Position numbers and translations under genes: made by a program
The notes under the pieces: model-generated
The model's input: only the letters and a program-made list of their open reading frames with translations
Told to the model about the DNA's origin: nothing
Database searches by the model: none
In this document: positions 1 to 8,356 of the stretch, piece after piece
How positions within the stretch are numbered: the stretch's first letter is position 1
How the letters are laid out: every line of letters begins with the position of its first letter
NCBI RefSeq assembly: GCF_900186865.1
Contig: NZ_LT906480.1
Coordinates: 1,568,001-1,632,000 of the forward strand
Direction: 5' to 3'
DNA length: 64,000 nucleotides
From: Stenotrophomonas maltophilia
GTDB taxonomy: Bacteria; Pseudomonadota; Gammaproteobacteria; Xanthomonadales; Xanthomonadaceae

Positions 1-2
1 GT

Positions 3-167
3 AGTCTGGTTTCTGATTTTCTTGTTTTTACCGAGTTGCATTTCGATGAGGCGGAGGAGTGGTTCTGTAGCGGAGGTGATTACGGGGTCCTCGAAATTTC
101 CGGTTGGGGTGTGCCGCTCGAGGATGAGCCGGAGCAGGTCGTGACTGCAATCTGCGTTGTGGCTTGA
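3..167 (+). CDS. Hypothetical protein, C-terminal part only (possible orphan immunity protein)
   Basis: An open frame enters from before the window and reads 54 codons to a TGA at 165-167. It is acidic and aromatic (segments HFDEAEEWF and LEISGWGVPLEDEPEQ) and has no frame disruption. Base composition is lower in GC than the chromosome downstream, like the toxin/immunity debris that follows. I do not recognise a family. Size, acidity and position directly before a toxin fragment fit a small immunity protein, but that is inference from context. The N-terminus lies outside the window. Confidence 0.45.
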   Translation, partial: SLVSDFLVFTELHFDEAEEWFCSGGDYGVLEISGWGVPLEDEPEQVVTAICVVA

Positions 168-213
168 GGGTGTTTCTGGTCGTTGCATTGAGTTCGTGAA
201 AAGCCGCGCTTGA

Positions 214-523
214 CAGGCAAGCGCACCTCAATGGCCGGGATGCTACGGGATGGGCTCTATACATGGAAATCGTATCAGGTACATATTGGCACATACGGTT
301 CAAAACCCCGCAAAGGCCACGCATTCGGTTTTCGTTGAGGATAGATCCAAGTTGATCTCTCTTATCGACGAGGCTTGGAGGATGAAGGGCGTGCGGTGCC
401 TGGAGATCCGGGGGCGTTCATCGTCCCAATGGGCGAGTGATTGGCGTTGCCGGCGAGAAGAACATAAGAATTATTGTTAAGCCTGGCGCCAATAAAATAA
501 TATCTGCGTATCCCGTACAGTGA
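214..523 (+). pseudogene. Frameshifted C-terminal tip of a CdiA/polymorphic-type toxin
   Basis: The first part reads GSIHGNRIRYILAHTVQNPAK then THSVFVEDRSKLISLIDEAW in one frame. The rest (RPNGRVIGVAGEKNIRIIV, then KPGANKIISAYPVQ and stop) is in the +1 frame. The frames join at a run of five Gs at 410-414; four Gs would restore one continuous domain. The H-x(n)-H-S-V-F, DEAW and GE-x-x-I-R-I-I-V-x-P-G-x-x-x-I-I-S-A-Y-P pattern looks to me like the nuclease tips of CdiA/MafB-type proteins, though I cannot name the Pfam family. No haemagglutinin stalk precedes it, so it is a displaced, orphan tip. Its stop codon overlaps the start of the next gene, the usual toxin/immunity coupling. Confidence 0.6.
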
Positions 524-747
524 GGTGTTTCGTGATTTGTCCGCGTTGCGAGCAAGGTGAGATACTTGAGGCTCGCGTCAAGGAGAGTGCGGTTCAGATT
601 TTTGTCTGCGACGAATGTGATGCTGTATGGTTTTCTTTGAGTGACATCGGCGTTTCTCCGTTCCGGGATCTTGAAACCTATCTTGAGGAGAATTCAATTG
701 CTCCATCTTGGGAGTCAATTTCCGTGGAGGCGCCTGTGATGCCTTGA
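520..747 (+). CDS. Probable immunity protein with a zinc-ribbon (CxxC...CxxC)
   Basis: A 75-residue protein with CPRC near residue 8 and CDEC near residue 31, which together would bind one zinc ion. A DLETYLEENSIAPSWESI tail follows. The GTG start at 520 overlaps the TGA of the preceding toxin tip (GTGA); a second GTG at 532 is also possible. The overlap and position directly downstream identify it as the likely cognate antidote of the frameshifted toxin. The frame is intact, so the cell may keep immunity although the toxin is broken. Function is inferred from context only; a zinc-ribbon regulator is an alternative. Confidence 0.6.
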   Translation: MRCFVICPRCEQGEILEARVKESAVQIFVCDECDAVWFSLSDIGVSPFRDLETYLEENSIAPSWESISVEAPVMP

Positions 748-856
748 TGCACGCGACGGTTTTTATCTGGTGAAACAGCAGGAGCATGGGTCGGCACTGA
801 TACAGGGTGGGCCATTTGACAGTGGCTGGATGCAGCAAGCCGCAAGCCGCGTATGA

Positions 857-1042
857 GCAAGAAGTAGGTACGACCTCAGATGGAGTCCTGTGTGCTTCAT
901 CAAGTGCTACGCCGTGACGTGCGGGTTCCGCTTTGTGCTCTCCTTCCAGTTCGAGAGTACCTATGCAGCAAGGCTCGGGAAGAATCTGGTCTTCCCGGGG
1001 CCTGCTGCCCGTAACGCCCGACAACCCGGTCGCAGCTCCTAG
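857..1042 (+). pseudogene. 3' remnant of an immunity-like gene (copy 1)
   Basis: Only the C-terminal third survives. The frame reads YDLRWSPVCFIKCYAVTCGF then RFVLSFQFESTYAARLGKN and LVFPGP before a TAG at 1040-1042. The same protein segment with a few substitutions ends the broken gene at 3689-4132. No start codon or N-terminal part is present: the frame is closed by a TGA at 854-856, and the 748-856 stretch upstream contains nothing I recognise. It is best read as a fragment left by replacement of a toxin/immunity cassette. Confidence 0.55.
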
Positions 1043-1087
1043 CCTGATTTCACCTCGCTTCACGTGGCGATATACCTTATGAATATA
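894..1087 (+). repeat. Direct repeat, copy 1 (about 190 bp, partner at 4011-4206)
   Basis: This stretch runs from GCTTCATCAAG to CGATATACCTTATGAATATA. It matches 4011-4206 closely through the immunity-gene 3' end, more loosely through the following 70 bases, and again closely in the terminal GGCGATATACCTTATG block. The haemagglutinin fragment begins exactly where copy 1 ends. The pair therefore brackets the second toxin/immunity module and is a likely site of homologous recombination. Confidence 0.7.
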
Positions 1088-2942
1088 TGGCGCAGCCTCC
1101 GGCCTGCGCGCGGCCACCACTTCGACCGTGGTGACTGCCGGCAGCCAGCGCACCAACAGCGAACAGAGCCATTCGACCAGTGATGCCCGCGTCAGCCAGT
1201 TGGCTGCAGGCGGCGATCTCACGTTGATTGCCAACGGCGGCTCGATCCTCAGCCAGGGCACGCAGATGTCGGCCGAGGGCAACGCTGTGCTGCTGGCCAC
1301 CAAGGACATCGTGTTCGACGTGGCCCACAACACCGAGCGCAGCGACAGCAGCAGCCGCGGCAAGGGCTGGGGCTTTGCCAACAACACCAGCGGCCTACCG
1401 TTCGGTACCAACAACTCGCAGAGCCAGGGCAGCGGTAGCAGTGACACCATCACTGGCACGCAGCTGTCGGTCGGCGGCGGCGTGCGCATGGCCACCACCG
1501 AGGGCAACATCAGCCTGACCGCAGCCAACATCGCCGCCGAGAAGGACGTGAACATCCGTGCGGCCGGTGATCCGCGGGTCCGCAGCGGGCAGGATACGGT
1601 CAGCAACGCCAATACGTCGGACAGCAAGGCGATCGGCACGGTACAGATATCGGATACCGAGAAGTTCTCCGGCTGGCACCGCGAGCAGCACCAGGACGAC
1701 AGCGCGCAGGTGTCACAGGTGGCCAGCAGCATCGGCAGCCTGGGCGGCAGCGTAAACCTGACGGCTGGCGGCAAGTACACGCAGACCGCCAGCAACGTGG
1801 TGGCGACCAAGGACGTGAACATCACCGCTGCCGAGATCGAGCTTTTGACCGCCGACGAAAGCGGCCACTACTCGCAGAGCGACAAGGACCTGAAGATCGG
1901 CGTGTTCGCGCGGGTGAAGTCGCCGTTGATCGACCTGATCAACAACGTGGACGCGGCCCGTCAGTCCGATGATCGCCTGCAGAAGATGCAGGGCATGGCA
2001 GCGGGCGCCAACGCGGATCAGGCAGCCAGTGCGATCTCGGCACTGTCCGGCCGTGGCGGCAGTGGCGAACTGTTCCGTGCTGAAGCAGGCATCGGCTTCA
2101 AGACCGCCAACAGCAGTGCAGATGGCAGCAGCATGGTTTCGCGTGGCTCCATCATCCAGGGCGGCGGCAACGTCAACCTCACCAGCACCCAGGGCGACAT
2201 CCATGTGGTGCAGGGCAACCTGAGTGCAGGCAACACCCTCAGCCTGGATTCGGCCGGCGACATTCTGCTGGAAGCAGGCAAGGCGCACGTGGCAGACCGC
2301 AGCAAGAGCGGCAATGCCGGCGCCGAAGTGGGCGTTGGCGTTGTGGTGGGGGCGCAGACGGGCGTGTATGTGTATGCCGAAGCCAGCGTGGGCAGCAGCA
2401 AGGCGAACTCGGACAGCAATACCTGGCAGAACACCACGCTGACCGGCCAGAACATCTCGCTGAAGGCCGAGGGTGACACCACGTTGCGCGGCGCGACCGC
2501 CACGGCTGACCGCATCGACGTCAAGACCGGCGGCACGCTGACCATCGAATCGCTGCAGGACATTGCCGAGAGCATGTCCAGGAACAGCCAGGTGGGCGGC
2601 CGCGTGCAGGTGGCCTTCGGCAACGCGTGGAACGCCGATGGCTACGCCAGCGCAGGCAAGGCCGAGGGCAACTACCAGGGCGTCGGCCAGCAGAGCGGCT
2701 TGTTTGCAGGAAACGGTGGCTATCGCGTGGATGCCGGCCACGTGAATCTGGTGGGCGGGGCGATTGCCAGCACTAATGCAGGCGACAGTGAACTGACTGC
2801 GGGCTCGCTGACATTCACCGACCTGCAGAACCACATGGACTATACGGCCAGCTCCGGCAGCATCAGTGGTGGTGCGGGCGGGCAGATGGATGGCTGGGCG
2901 CCCAAGCCGGGAACTGCCCGATTTGTCTCTCAAACAACCTGA
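1083..2942 (+). pseudogene. 5'-truncated filamentous haemagglutinin/CdiA stalk fragment
   Basis: The frame opens right after a TGA at 1080-1082 and encodes about 619 residues of haemagglutinin repeats. Phrases such as LAAGGDLTLIANGGSILSQG, LTAANIAAEKDVNIRAAG, GNVNLTSTQGDIHVVQGNLS and ISLKAEGDTTLRGATATADR are typical FHA-2 beta-helix repeats of two-partner-secreted CdiA/FhaB proteins. The signal peptide, the TPS secretion domain and any VENN/pretoxin region are missing, so it cannot be exported alone. The frame closes at 2942 shortly after an apparent frameshift at the GGG of 2909-2911, where the toxin tip continues in the next frame. GTG at 1128 is the first usable start but probably has no meaning. 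Confidence 0.8.
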
Positions 2943-3336
2943 ATCCGTTCTTCAGGCGTACTCGCAAAAGCGAATTGATGACCTCGCACACCAATACAAT
3001 AGCAAGTCATTGGATCCTAAGGATTTTCAGCTTAATCTTGGTTCAAAGGTCTTGAAGGCCGATGCTCAAGTCAGTACGGGTGCTCCGGTTTATATTGGTG
3101 CAAGCACATCCGATGTCATGCTGTATTTCAGACAGCTGACTGGAACTGATCGCATGCCTGTCGCGAAGGTCGTACCTGGAAAGGGTCTTCTTTATACGGC
3201 AACCACGAGCTCTGGTGCAAAGATAACTCTTAGAGATTTTTCAACGAGCGCGCAGAAGACTGGTGCTAGTTGGACAATTGATGTGCAGGATAAATCCATA
3301 AATAATGGAAAGCGAGTAGAGGTGAAGTTCAAATGA
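2909..3336 (+). pseudogene. Out-of-frame C-terminal toxin tip of the haemagglutinin
   Basis: The frame begins ELPDLSLKQPESVLQAYSQK and ends with LRDFSTSAQKTGASWTIDV and NGKRVEVKFK. Removing one G at 2909-2911 would fuse it in frame to the stalk as WAPKPELPDLS. Base composition drops sharply compared with the stalk, the usual sign of an exchanged toxin module. The tip is about 140 residues and the activity is not recognisable to me; a nuclease is the commonest possibility for such tips. Its TGA overlaps the ATG of the DUF596 gene (ATGA), so toxin and immunity were translationally coupled. Confidence 0.6.
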
Positions 3337-3677
3337 AAGACGGGATTCATTGTGCAGTGGTGACTTCTTCGTTTGGGTTATCAATGGGTGCCGTCTGGCA
3401 GCACATGACGATGGAAATGGGAGGTGTTGGGATCTCCGAAAGAAAAGACGCGTTCTTCGAGTTGATGGGTCGTTTGTTGAGGGAAGGGAAAGTGAGGCTT
3501 GCAACGGACGGGGTGTTCTTGCAAGGCGACTGGAGGGAGCAGCTGACGCTAATCTCAAACGCTTGGCCCGAAAATCCTGGCGAAGATGATATCGATGGAT
3601 TCGGCCTCTGGTTCTTGACCGATGCTCCGGCGGGTCTGGTTTGGATCGGCGCAGATGGCCGTGAACAGTGGACGTAG
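3333..3677 (+). CDS. DUF596-family immunity protein
   Basis: A 114-residue protein ending PAGLVWIGADGREQWT, with RLLREGKVRLATDGVFLQGD in the middle. This matches the DUF596 pattern (short acidic proteins with a C-terminal PAG-VWI-DG-WT motif) known beside MafB/CdiA-type toxins. The start codon overlaps the toxin stop and a GAGGTG ribosome site sits about 10 bases upstream. It should bind and neutralise the adjacent toxin tip. The frame is intact although the toxin is out of frame. The family assignment is from memory of the motif; the partnership is inferred from the overlap. Confidence 0.7.
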   Translation: MKDGIHCAVVTSSFGLSMGAVWQHMTMEMGGVGISERKDAFFELMGRLLREGKVRLATDGVFLQGDWREQLTLISNAWPENPGEDDIDGFGLWFLTDAPAGLVWIGADGREQWT

Positions 3678-3688
3678 TAGTCCGATTC

Positions 3689-4132
3689 ATGTCGGTGGCG
3701 CCCGATGATCCTGACGAATGGGTCAGGGCTTGTAACGACACCGAGCTTTGATGAAGCTTGCTTGAGTCGAAGCCGGTGCCGATCTGGGTTTTGTGCTGCG
3801 CGCTCTGGACTCGATCCAGGCCGTACTCCGACGGTGCCGACGGCCTGCGTGGATCTCTTCCAGCATCCAACACCGGCTTCGGATTCAGCATCGTCGACCC
3901 ACCGGAAGCTGTCGTAGCGGAAGGGATTGAAGCCGAGTGGCAGGTGGGCCTGCTCGGCTCGTTTCATTTCCGTGCGAGCGGGTTTGAAAGCGCCTGGGGG
4001 GAAATCTGCCGCTTCATCAAGCTCTACGCCGCGACGTGCGGGTTCCGGTTTGTGCTCTCCTTCCAGTTCGAGAGCGTCCATGCGGCAAGGCTCGGGAAGG
4101 ATCTGGTCTTCCCGGGGCCTGCTGCTCCGTAA
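3689..4132 (+). pseudogene. Immunity-like gene broken by two tandem stop codons
   Basis: One frame reads MSVAPDDPDEWVRACNDTEL, then TGATGA at 3749-3754. It then continues in the same frame as SLLESKPVPIWVLCC through IVDPPEAVVAEGIEAEWQVG to FVLSFQFESVHAARLGKD and a TAA at 4130-4132. Apart from the double stop the frame is uninterrupted for about 148 codons, which suggests recent inactivation or an incorrect sequence at that point. The last 45 residues are duplicated at 857-1042. Family unknown. Position after the DUF596 gene fits the arrays of orphan immunity genes seen downstream of cdiA/fhaB loci. Confidence 0.5.
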
Positions 4133-4206
4133 TGCTGGATGCCGGGGCGGCAGGCCCGGGCCTGATCCCATTCTCGGTACACATGGCGATATACCTTATG
4201 GATATA
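4011..4206 (+). repeat. Direct repeat, copy 2 (partner at 894-1087)
   Basis: This copy lies at the 3' end of the broken immunity gene and ends with GGCGATATACCTTATGGATATA. It differs from copy 1 by scattered substitutions and by a divergent 70-base stretch after the stop codon. Confidence 0.7.
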
Positions 4207-4262
4207 ACGCGTTCGTGGGTTTTCTGATTTCACACCTGTCTGCACAGTTCCACAGTTTTAGA

Positions 4263-4280
4263 TCGATATAATAATATCGA
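4263..4280. promoter_or_regulatory. Perfect inverted repeat TCGATAT-AATA-ATATCGA
   Basis: Seven-base arms with a four-base centre lie just upstream of the sigma28-like promoter of the chemoreceptor gene. It could be an operator or an AT-rich upstream element; no regulator can be named from sequence. Confidence 0.35.
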
Positions 4281-4284
4281 CCCA

Positions 4285-4311
4285 TAAAGTTTCCCCTGCC
4301 TGCGCCGCCAT
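4285..4311 (+). promoter_or_regulatory. Sigma28 (FliA)-type promoter for the chemoreceptor
   Basis: TAAAGTTT at 4285-4292 matches the FliA -35 element exactly. Eleven bases later comes GCCGCCAT at 4304-4311, compared with the consensus GCCGATAA. Spacing is ideal, and transcription would start near 4318, shortly before the ribosome site. Chemoreceptor genes are classic flagellar class 3 targets, so sequence and function agree. Confidence 0.7.
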
Positions 4312-4342
4312 CGATCATACGGCCATGATCAAGGGAATTGAG

Positions 4343-6565
4343 ATGCTCGCCTTACGCAACCTTCGAGTGGGATCCCGGCTGGGTGCCGGGTTCGGTTTGC
4401 TGCTGCTGTTCATCGTGGCCATCGTTGGCCTCGTGCTGTACGGAAACCACCTGAAGTCCGCCCAGTTCGAGAAAGTGGTGGACGTCAACATGGTGAAGAT
4501 GCGGCTGTTGAACGACATGCTGGATACCAACAACGCGGTGCTGATGCATCGCCGGCTGATGGTGATCAAGCGCGGTGAGGATTTCGACAAGGATTATCAG
4601 AAGGCGCAGGAGCTGTCGCAGACCTACGACGGTATCTGGGCCAAGTACATCAAGATTCCACGCGACGCCACTGGTGATGCCCTGGTGGCGAAAATCGACG
4701 CGGCACGCAAGGCCACCGACGCCTCCACCCAGCATCTGCACGAGCGCATGAAGGCCGGTGATTTCAACGGCGCGGCCAAGGAACTGCTCGCCGAGCACGG
4801 CTTGGCCACCGCATGGAATGAGGCGATCTCGACCCTGCTGCGGCATCAGGAGACACTGACCGAGCGCAGTCGCGAGGAATACCGTTCAACCGAATCCTGG
4901 ACCGGCACGTTGTCGATCGTGTTCGGCGCGTTGAGCCTGCTACTGGGCTCGCTGGCCGCGTGGGCCATCACCCGCAGCCTGACCCGCCCGCGGGAAGGTG
5001 CGGTGAAGCTGGCCGACGGCATCGCCAACGGGCGGCTGGACAACAGCATCGACGCGTCCGGCAACGATGAGGTGACGCAGCTGCTCAGGTCGATGCAGCG
5101 CATGCAGGCGCAGTTGCAGTCGGTGATGGCGGCGCAGGGCGAGCTGGCCCGCCAGCACGACGCGGGCAGCCTCAGCTATCGCATGGACGAGAGTGCTTTT
5201 CCTGGCGACTACGGGCGCATGGTGCACGAGACCAATGCGCTGGTCGGCTCGCATGTGCAGGTGCAGAACCGGCTGATCGAAGTAATGAAGCATTACGCCC
5301 GCGGTGATCTGTCAGTGGACATGGATCCGTTGCCGGGCGAGAAGGCCGCAATCACCCAGGCCATGGACGAAACCAAGACCAGCCTGTCGGCGATCAACGG
5401 TGAGATCCGCCGCCTGGCGACGGCCGCAGCCGCCGGCGACTTCAGCCTGCGCGGCGATGAAGATCGCTTCGCCTATGATTTCCGCGACATGGTGGCCGGG
5501 CTCAATCGCCTGATGCAGACCACCGACGAGAACCTGGTGCAGGTGTCGACCCTGCTGCAGGCGATCTCGCGCGGTGACCTCACTGTACGCATGCAGGGCG
5601 ACTTCCACGGCGTGTTCGCCCGCATGCGTGATGACTGCAACGCCACCGTCGATCAGCTCAAGCAGATTGTCGGCCGTATCCAGTCCAGCGCGTCCAGCAT
5701 CAACCTGGCGGCAGGCGAGATCGCTTCGGGCAACACCGATCTGTCGCGGCGCACCGAGCAGCAGGCGGCGAACCTGGAAGAGACGGCTGCGTCGATGGAG
5801 GAACTGACCTCCACCGTGAAACAGAACGCCGAGCACGCACGCCAGGCCAACCAGCTTGCCATCGGTGCGCATGGCGTCGCCTCACAGGGCGGCGAGGTGG
5901 TCGGCCAGGTGGTCACTACCATGTCGGCCATCGAAGCCTCGTCGAAGAAGATCGCCGAGATCATCAGCGTCATCGACGGCATCGCGTTCCAGACCAACAT
6001 CCTGGCCTTGAACGCGGCGGTGGAAGCTGCTCGTGCCGGCGAGCAGGGCAGGGGCTTTGCGGTGGTGGCCAGTGAGGTGCGCACGCTGGCGCAGCGCTCG
6101 GCCGGTGCGGCCAAGGAGATCAAGGGCCTGATCGAGGATTCGGTCGGCAAGGTCGCCGATGGATCGGCGCTGGTTCGTCAGGCCGGCACCACGATGGGCG
6201 AGATCGTGGCCTCGGTGCAGCGCGTGACCGACATCATGGCGGATATCTCTGCCGCCTCGCAGGAGCAGAGCTCGGGTATCGAACAGGTGAACCAGGCGGT
6301 GGTGCAGATGGACGAGACCACGCAGCAGAATGCGGCGCTGGTGGAAGAAGCCAGCGCGGCGGCACGCTCCATGGAGGAGCAGGGCAACCTGCTGGCCGAA
6401 GCGGTGTCGGTGTTCCGCACCGGTGCAGCCGCGGCAGCCGTATCGGTCCCGCGCGCGCTTGCGGCGGTAGCGGCCTCGGTCACGCCGGTGAGACGCCCGG
6501 CGGTGCTGTCACCGCGCATCGAGCCGACGTTGGCTGCCAATGCGGGTGGCTGGGAAGAGTTCTAG
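4343..6565 (+). CDS. Methyl-accepting chemotaxis protein
   Basis: A transmembrane chemoreceptor of 740 residues that signals to CheA/CheW. TM1 lies at about residues 12-34 ([18 protein letters not shown]) and is followed by a helical periplasmic sensor of the 4HB_MCP type. TM2 is near residues 190-210, then HAMP and a second HAMP-like linker. The cytoplasmic hairpin has the highly conserved core [20 protein letters not shown]. The protein ends in GWEEF, which fits the xWxxF tether for CheR/CheB. An upstream ATG at 4325 exists, but AAGGGA lies seven bases before the ATG at 4343, so I chose the latter. A sigma28-type promoter precedes it. The ligand is unknown. Confidence 0.93.
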   Translation: MLALRNLRVGSRLGAGFGLLLLFIVAIVGLVLYGNHLKSAQFEKVVDVNMVKMRLLNDMLDTNNAVLMHRRLMVIKRGEDFDKDYQKAQELSQTYDGIWAKYIKIPRDATGDALVAKIDAARKATDASTQHLHERMKAGDFNGAAKELLAEHGLATAWNEAISTLLRHQETLTERSREEYRSTESWTGTLSIVFGALSLLLGSLAAWAITRSLTRPREGAVKLADGIANGRLDNSIDASGNDEVTQLLRSMQRMQAQLQSVMAAQGELARQHDAGSLSYRMDESAFPGDYGRMVHETNALVGSHVQVQNRLIEVMKHYARGDLSVDMDPLPGEKAAITQAMDETKTSLSAINGEIRRLATAAAAGDFSLRGDEDRFAYDFRDMVAGLNRLMQTTDENLVQVSTLLQAISRGDLTVRMQGDFHGVFARMRDDCNATVDQLKQIVGRIQSSASSINLAAGEIASGNTDLSRRTEQQAANLEETAASMEELTSTVKQNAEHARQANQLAIGAHGVASQGGEVVGQVVTTMSAIEASSKKIAEIISVIDGIAFQTNILALNAAVEAARAGEQGRGFAVVASEVRTLAQRSAGAAKEIKGLIEDSVGKVADGSALVRQAGTTMGEIVASVQRVTDIMADISAASQEQSSGIEQVNQAVVQMDETTQQNAALVEEASAAARSMEEQGNLLAEAVSVFRTGAAAAAVSVPRALAAVAASVTPVRRPAVLSPRIEPTLAANAGGWEEF

Positions 6566-6591
6566 CAAGGCAGCACGCCGGTAGGGAGACG

Positions 6592-6624
6592 GCGCCCATC
6601 ACGATGGCTGATCGTGATGGGCGC
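6592..6624. terminator. Hairpin downstream of the chemoreceptor gene
   Basis: A perfect 14-base stem (GCGCCCATCACGAT / ATCGTGATGGGCGC) with a five-base loop, 26 bases after the chemoreceptor stop. There is no clear T tract, so it is a possible terminator or a palindromic repeat unit. Confidence 0.5.
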
Positions 6625-6737
6625 GGATTCTCTTCCTGAACGCGCGATGGCCGATGAGGCGGCGGACACGCGCATTTCACTTCCGGTTGCCAACCGCAGG
6701 TGGACACTTGCGCCATACCGGAACTCAGGAGATGGCC

Positions 6738-7100
6738 ATGAAGACCTCGACCCGATTGCTTGTGCTGGGCACGCTGCTGGCGGCTTCGTCGGTGGCCGGT
6801 GCGCAGATGTATGGGCCGCGCGATGAGGGACGCAAGTTCAATGACGGCAGCCGCGTGGTCTGCAAGAACGTGGAAGTGCAGCGCAACTCGCGCGATCCGA
6901 ACCGCATCACGGGTACCGCTACCGGCGCAGTGATCGGCGGCCTGCTGGGCAACCAGGTGGGCGGCGGTAACGGCAAGAAGCTTGCAACCGTGGCCGGCGC
7001 CGTGGCCGGTGGTGCGGCCGGCCGCCAGATCCAAGGCAACCAGCAGCAGAAGAACGGTGACCGCGTGGTTGAACGTCGCTGCGAACGCGTCTATCGCTGA
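6738..7100 (+). CDS. Glycine-zipper 2TM domain periplasmic/outer-membrane protein
   Basis: A 120-residue exported protein. It has a signal peptide (MKTSTRLLVLGTLLAASSVAGAQ) and a glycine zipper at about residues 62-95 (GTATGAVIGGLLGNQVGGG, then VAGAVAGGAAGRQIQG), the 17-kDa surface antigen/Rick_17kDa pattern. Two cysteines (VVCKNV and RRCERV) could pair. Such proteins sit in or at the outer membrane and are often envelope-stress genes of unknown mechanism. The ATG at 6738 is chosen over the one at 6732 because AGGAG ends five bases before it. The gene is monocistronic and closed by a strong hairpin. Confidence 0.85.
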   Translation: MKTSTRLLVLGTLLAASSVAGAQMYGPRDEGRKFNDGSRVVCKNVEVQRNSRDPNRITGTATGAVIGGLLGNQVGGGNGKKLATVAGAVAGGAAGRQIQGNQQQKNGDRVVERRCERVYR

Positions 7101-7145
7101 TCGATCGCCGAAAGTCCCCGTTTCCCCTTCCACACCGCAGTACCC

Positions 7146-7170
7146 GAACGCCGGCCCCACGCCGGCGTTC
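7146..7170 (+). terminator. Terminator hairpin after the glycine-zipper gene
   Basis: Ten-base stem GAACGCCGGC / GCCGGCGTTC with a CCCAC loop, followed by TTCGTT. It is 45 bases past the stop codon. Confidence 0.7.
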
Positions 7171-7181
7171 TTCGTTGCAGG

Positions 7182-7257
7182 AAAAAGGGGACGGAGGGAA
7201 TTAAGTCGCAATCCCCCAAACCGGCCGTTTACGACTTAATCCCCTCCGTCCCCTTTT
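7182..7257. repeat. Palindromic repeat AAAAGGGGACGGAGGG...TTAAGTCG, copy A
   Basis: Inverted arms of about 26 bases surround a short centre; the right arm is the reverse complement of the left with one mismatch (GGGAATT against GGGGATT). A second copy is at 49996-50095. The right arm contains the last codons and stop of the permease gene ending at 7229. It may also terminate transcription from both sides. Confidence 0.8.
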
Positions 7258-8356
7258 CTGCGAGGAGGCGCCAGGTGGCGAGGCTGCCGTAGAGCAGCAG
7301 CAGGACGGTGAGGGTGATCAGTTCGTGGCTGACGTCGGCCAGGCTGGCGTCCATCTGGTTCAGCCGCACCATCAGGTTGATGCCGGAGGTGGTAGGCAGC
7401 AGCTGCGCCAGCCAGACCAGCGGTTGCGGCGTCATCACTGCCGGCCACGACAGGTTGGCCAGGAAGAACAGCGGGATCGAGGTGGCGATGATGTACTGGA
7501 AGGCGCGTTCGCGGGTGCGGAAGAAGCTGCCGACGAACAGGCCGAAAACCACGGTAGCGGCGATGAACAGGGTGCCGCCCAGCAGCTGGCCCAGTGGGTT
7601 TCCGCCGCGCGGATAGTCCTGCACCCAGGCGGTGAACCCGGCGTACCAGAACAGGCCGAACAGGCCGATCAGGCCGAAGCCCATCGCCATGCCGGCCAGG
7701 GTCGGGAGGTCGAAGCGCAGGCGCCGGCCGAGTGCAAGACGACGACCACCGAGCAGCACGCCGATGCCCATCAGCAGGGTCTGGTGCACGATCAGCTCGG
7801 CCACGCCGGGCACGATGGCGCTGCCATAGCCTTCCTGTGTGTTGTACAGCGGGCGCTGCACCAGGGTGACCGGCGGCGCCTGTGGCGCGCCCATGAAGGC
7901 GGCCTGGCCGACCACGGCGTCACGCCCGAACGCGCCCAGTGCGTCGGCCACGCTGCCCAGCACCCAGCTGGCACGGCCCAGGTAGGCGCCGTTGCCGAGC
8001 AGCACCAGCTTGGCCGGGTGGCCGCGCAGGATGTCGCGCTCCAGGTTGGCCGGGATCAGCACGATGCCTTCGGCATGGCCGGCTTCCAGCTGCTGACGCG
8101 CACTGTCGATGTCCGCCGGTTGCCCGACCACGCGTGCAACGCGGAGCGCATCGAGCTTGCGCAGCAGCTCGCGGCTGGTCGCGCTGTGGTCTTCGTCCAC
8201 CACCAGCACCGGCAGGTTGCCGGCCACCTGGTGACGGTACGCGGCCGGGTAGAAGAACGAATACAGGATCACCGCGCCGACCATCACAACGATCGCGTAG
8301 CGGTCGCACAGCACCGCCATCAGGGTCTGCCGCAGGCTGCGCCACAGTGCGCTCAT
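7229..8356 (-). CDS. ABC-2 type transporter permease (YhhJ/YbhR-like), second of a pair
   Basis: A 375-residue inner-membrane permease. TM1 (about residues 19-37) is followed by a large periplasmic domain starting with LPVLVVDEDHSATSRELLRK, then five to six C-terminal TM segments, the ABC2_membrane_3 layout. It begins with ATG overlapping the stop of the upstream permease (ATGA). It should work with its twin, the HlyD-type adaptor and the TolC-type channel in drug or lipid export. No ATP-binding subunit is encoded in the operon. The last eight residues, KGTEGIKS, are encoded by the palindromic repeat arm, so the natural C-terminus was probably altered by insertion of the repeat. Confidence 0.85.
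   Translation of the reverse strand: MSALWRSLRQTLMAVLCDRYAIVVMVGAVILYSFFYPAAYRHQVAGNLPVLVVDEDHSATSRELLRKLDALRVARVVGQPADIDSARQQLEAGHAEGIVLIPANLERDILRGHPAKLVLLGNGAYLGRASWVLGSVADALGAFGRDAVVGQAAFMGAPQAPPVTLVQRPLYNTQEGYGSAIVPGVAELIVHQTLLMGIGVLLGGRRLALGRRLRFDLPTLAGMAMGFGLIGLFGLFWYAGFTAWVQDYPRGGNPLGQLLGGTLFIAATVVFGLFVGSFFRTRERAFQYIIATSIPLFFLANLSWPAVMTPQPLVWLAQLLPTTSGINLMVRLNQMDASLADVSHELITLTVLLLLYGSLATWRLLAEKGTEGIKS

Noticed and set aside
1128..2942. Treating the haemagglutinin frame as an intact gene with GTG start
   Set aside because: It lacks a signal peptide and secretion domain, starts inside FHA-2 repeats at a repeat junction, and ends at a frameshift.
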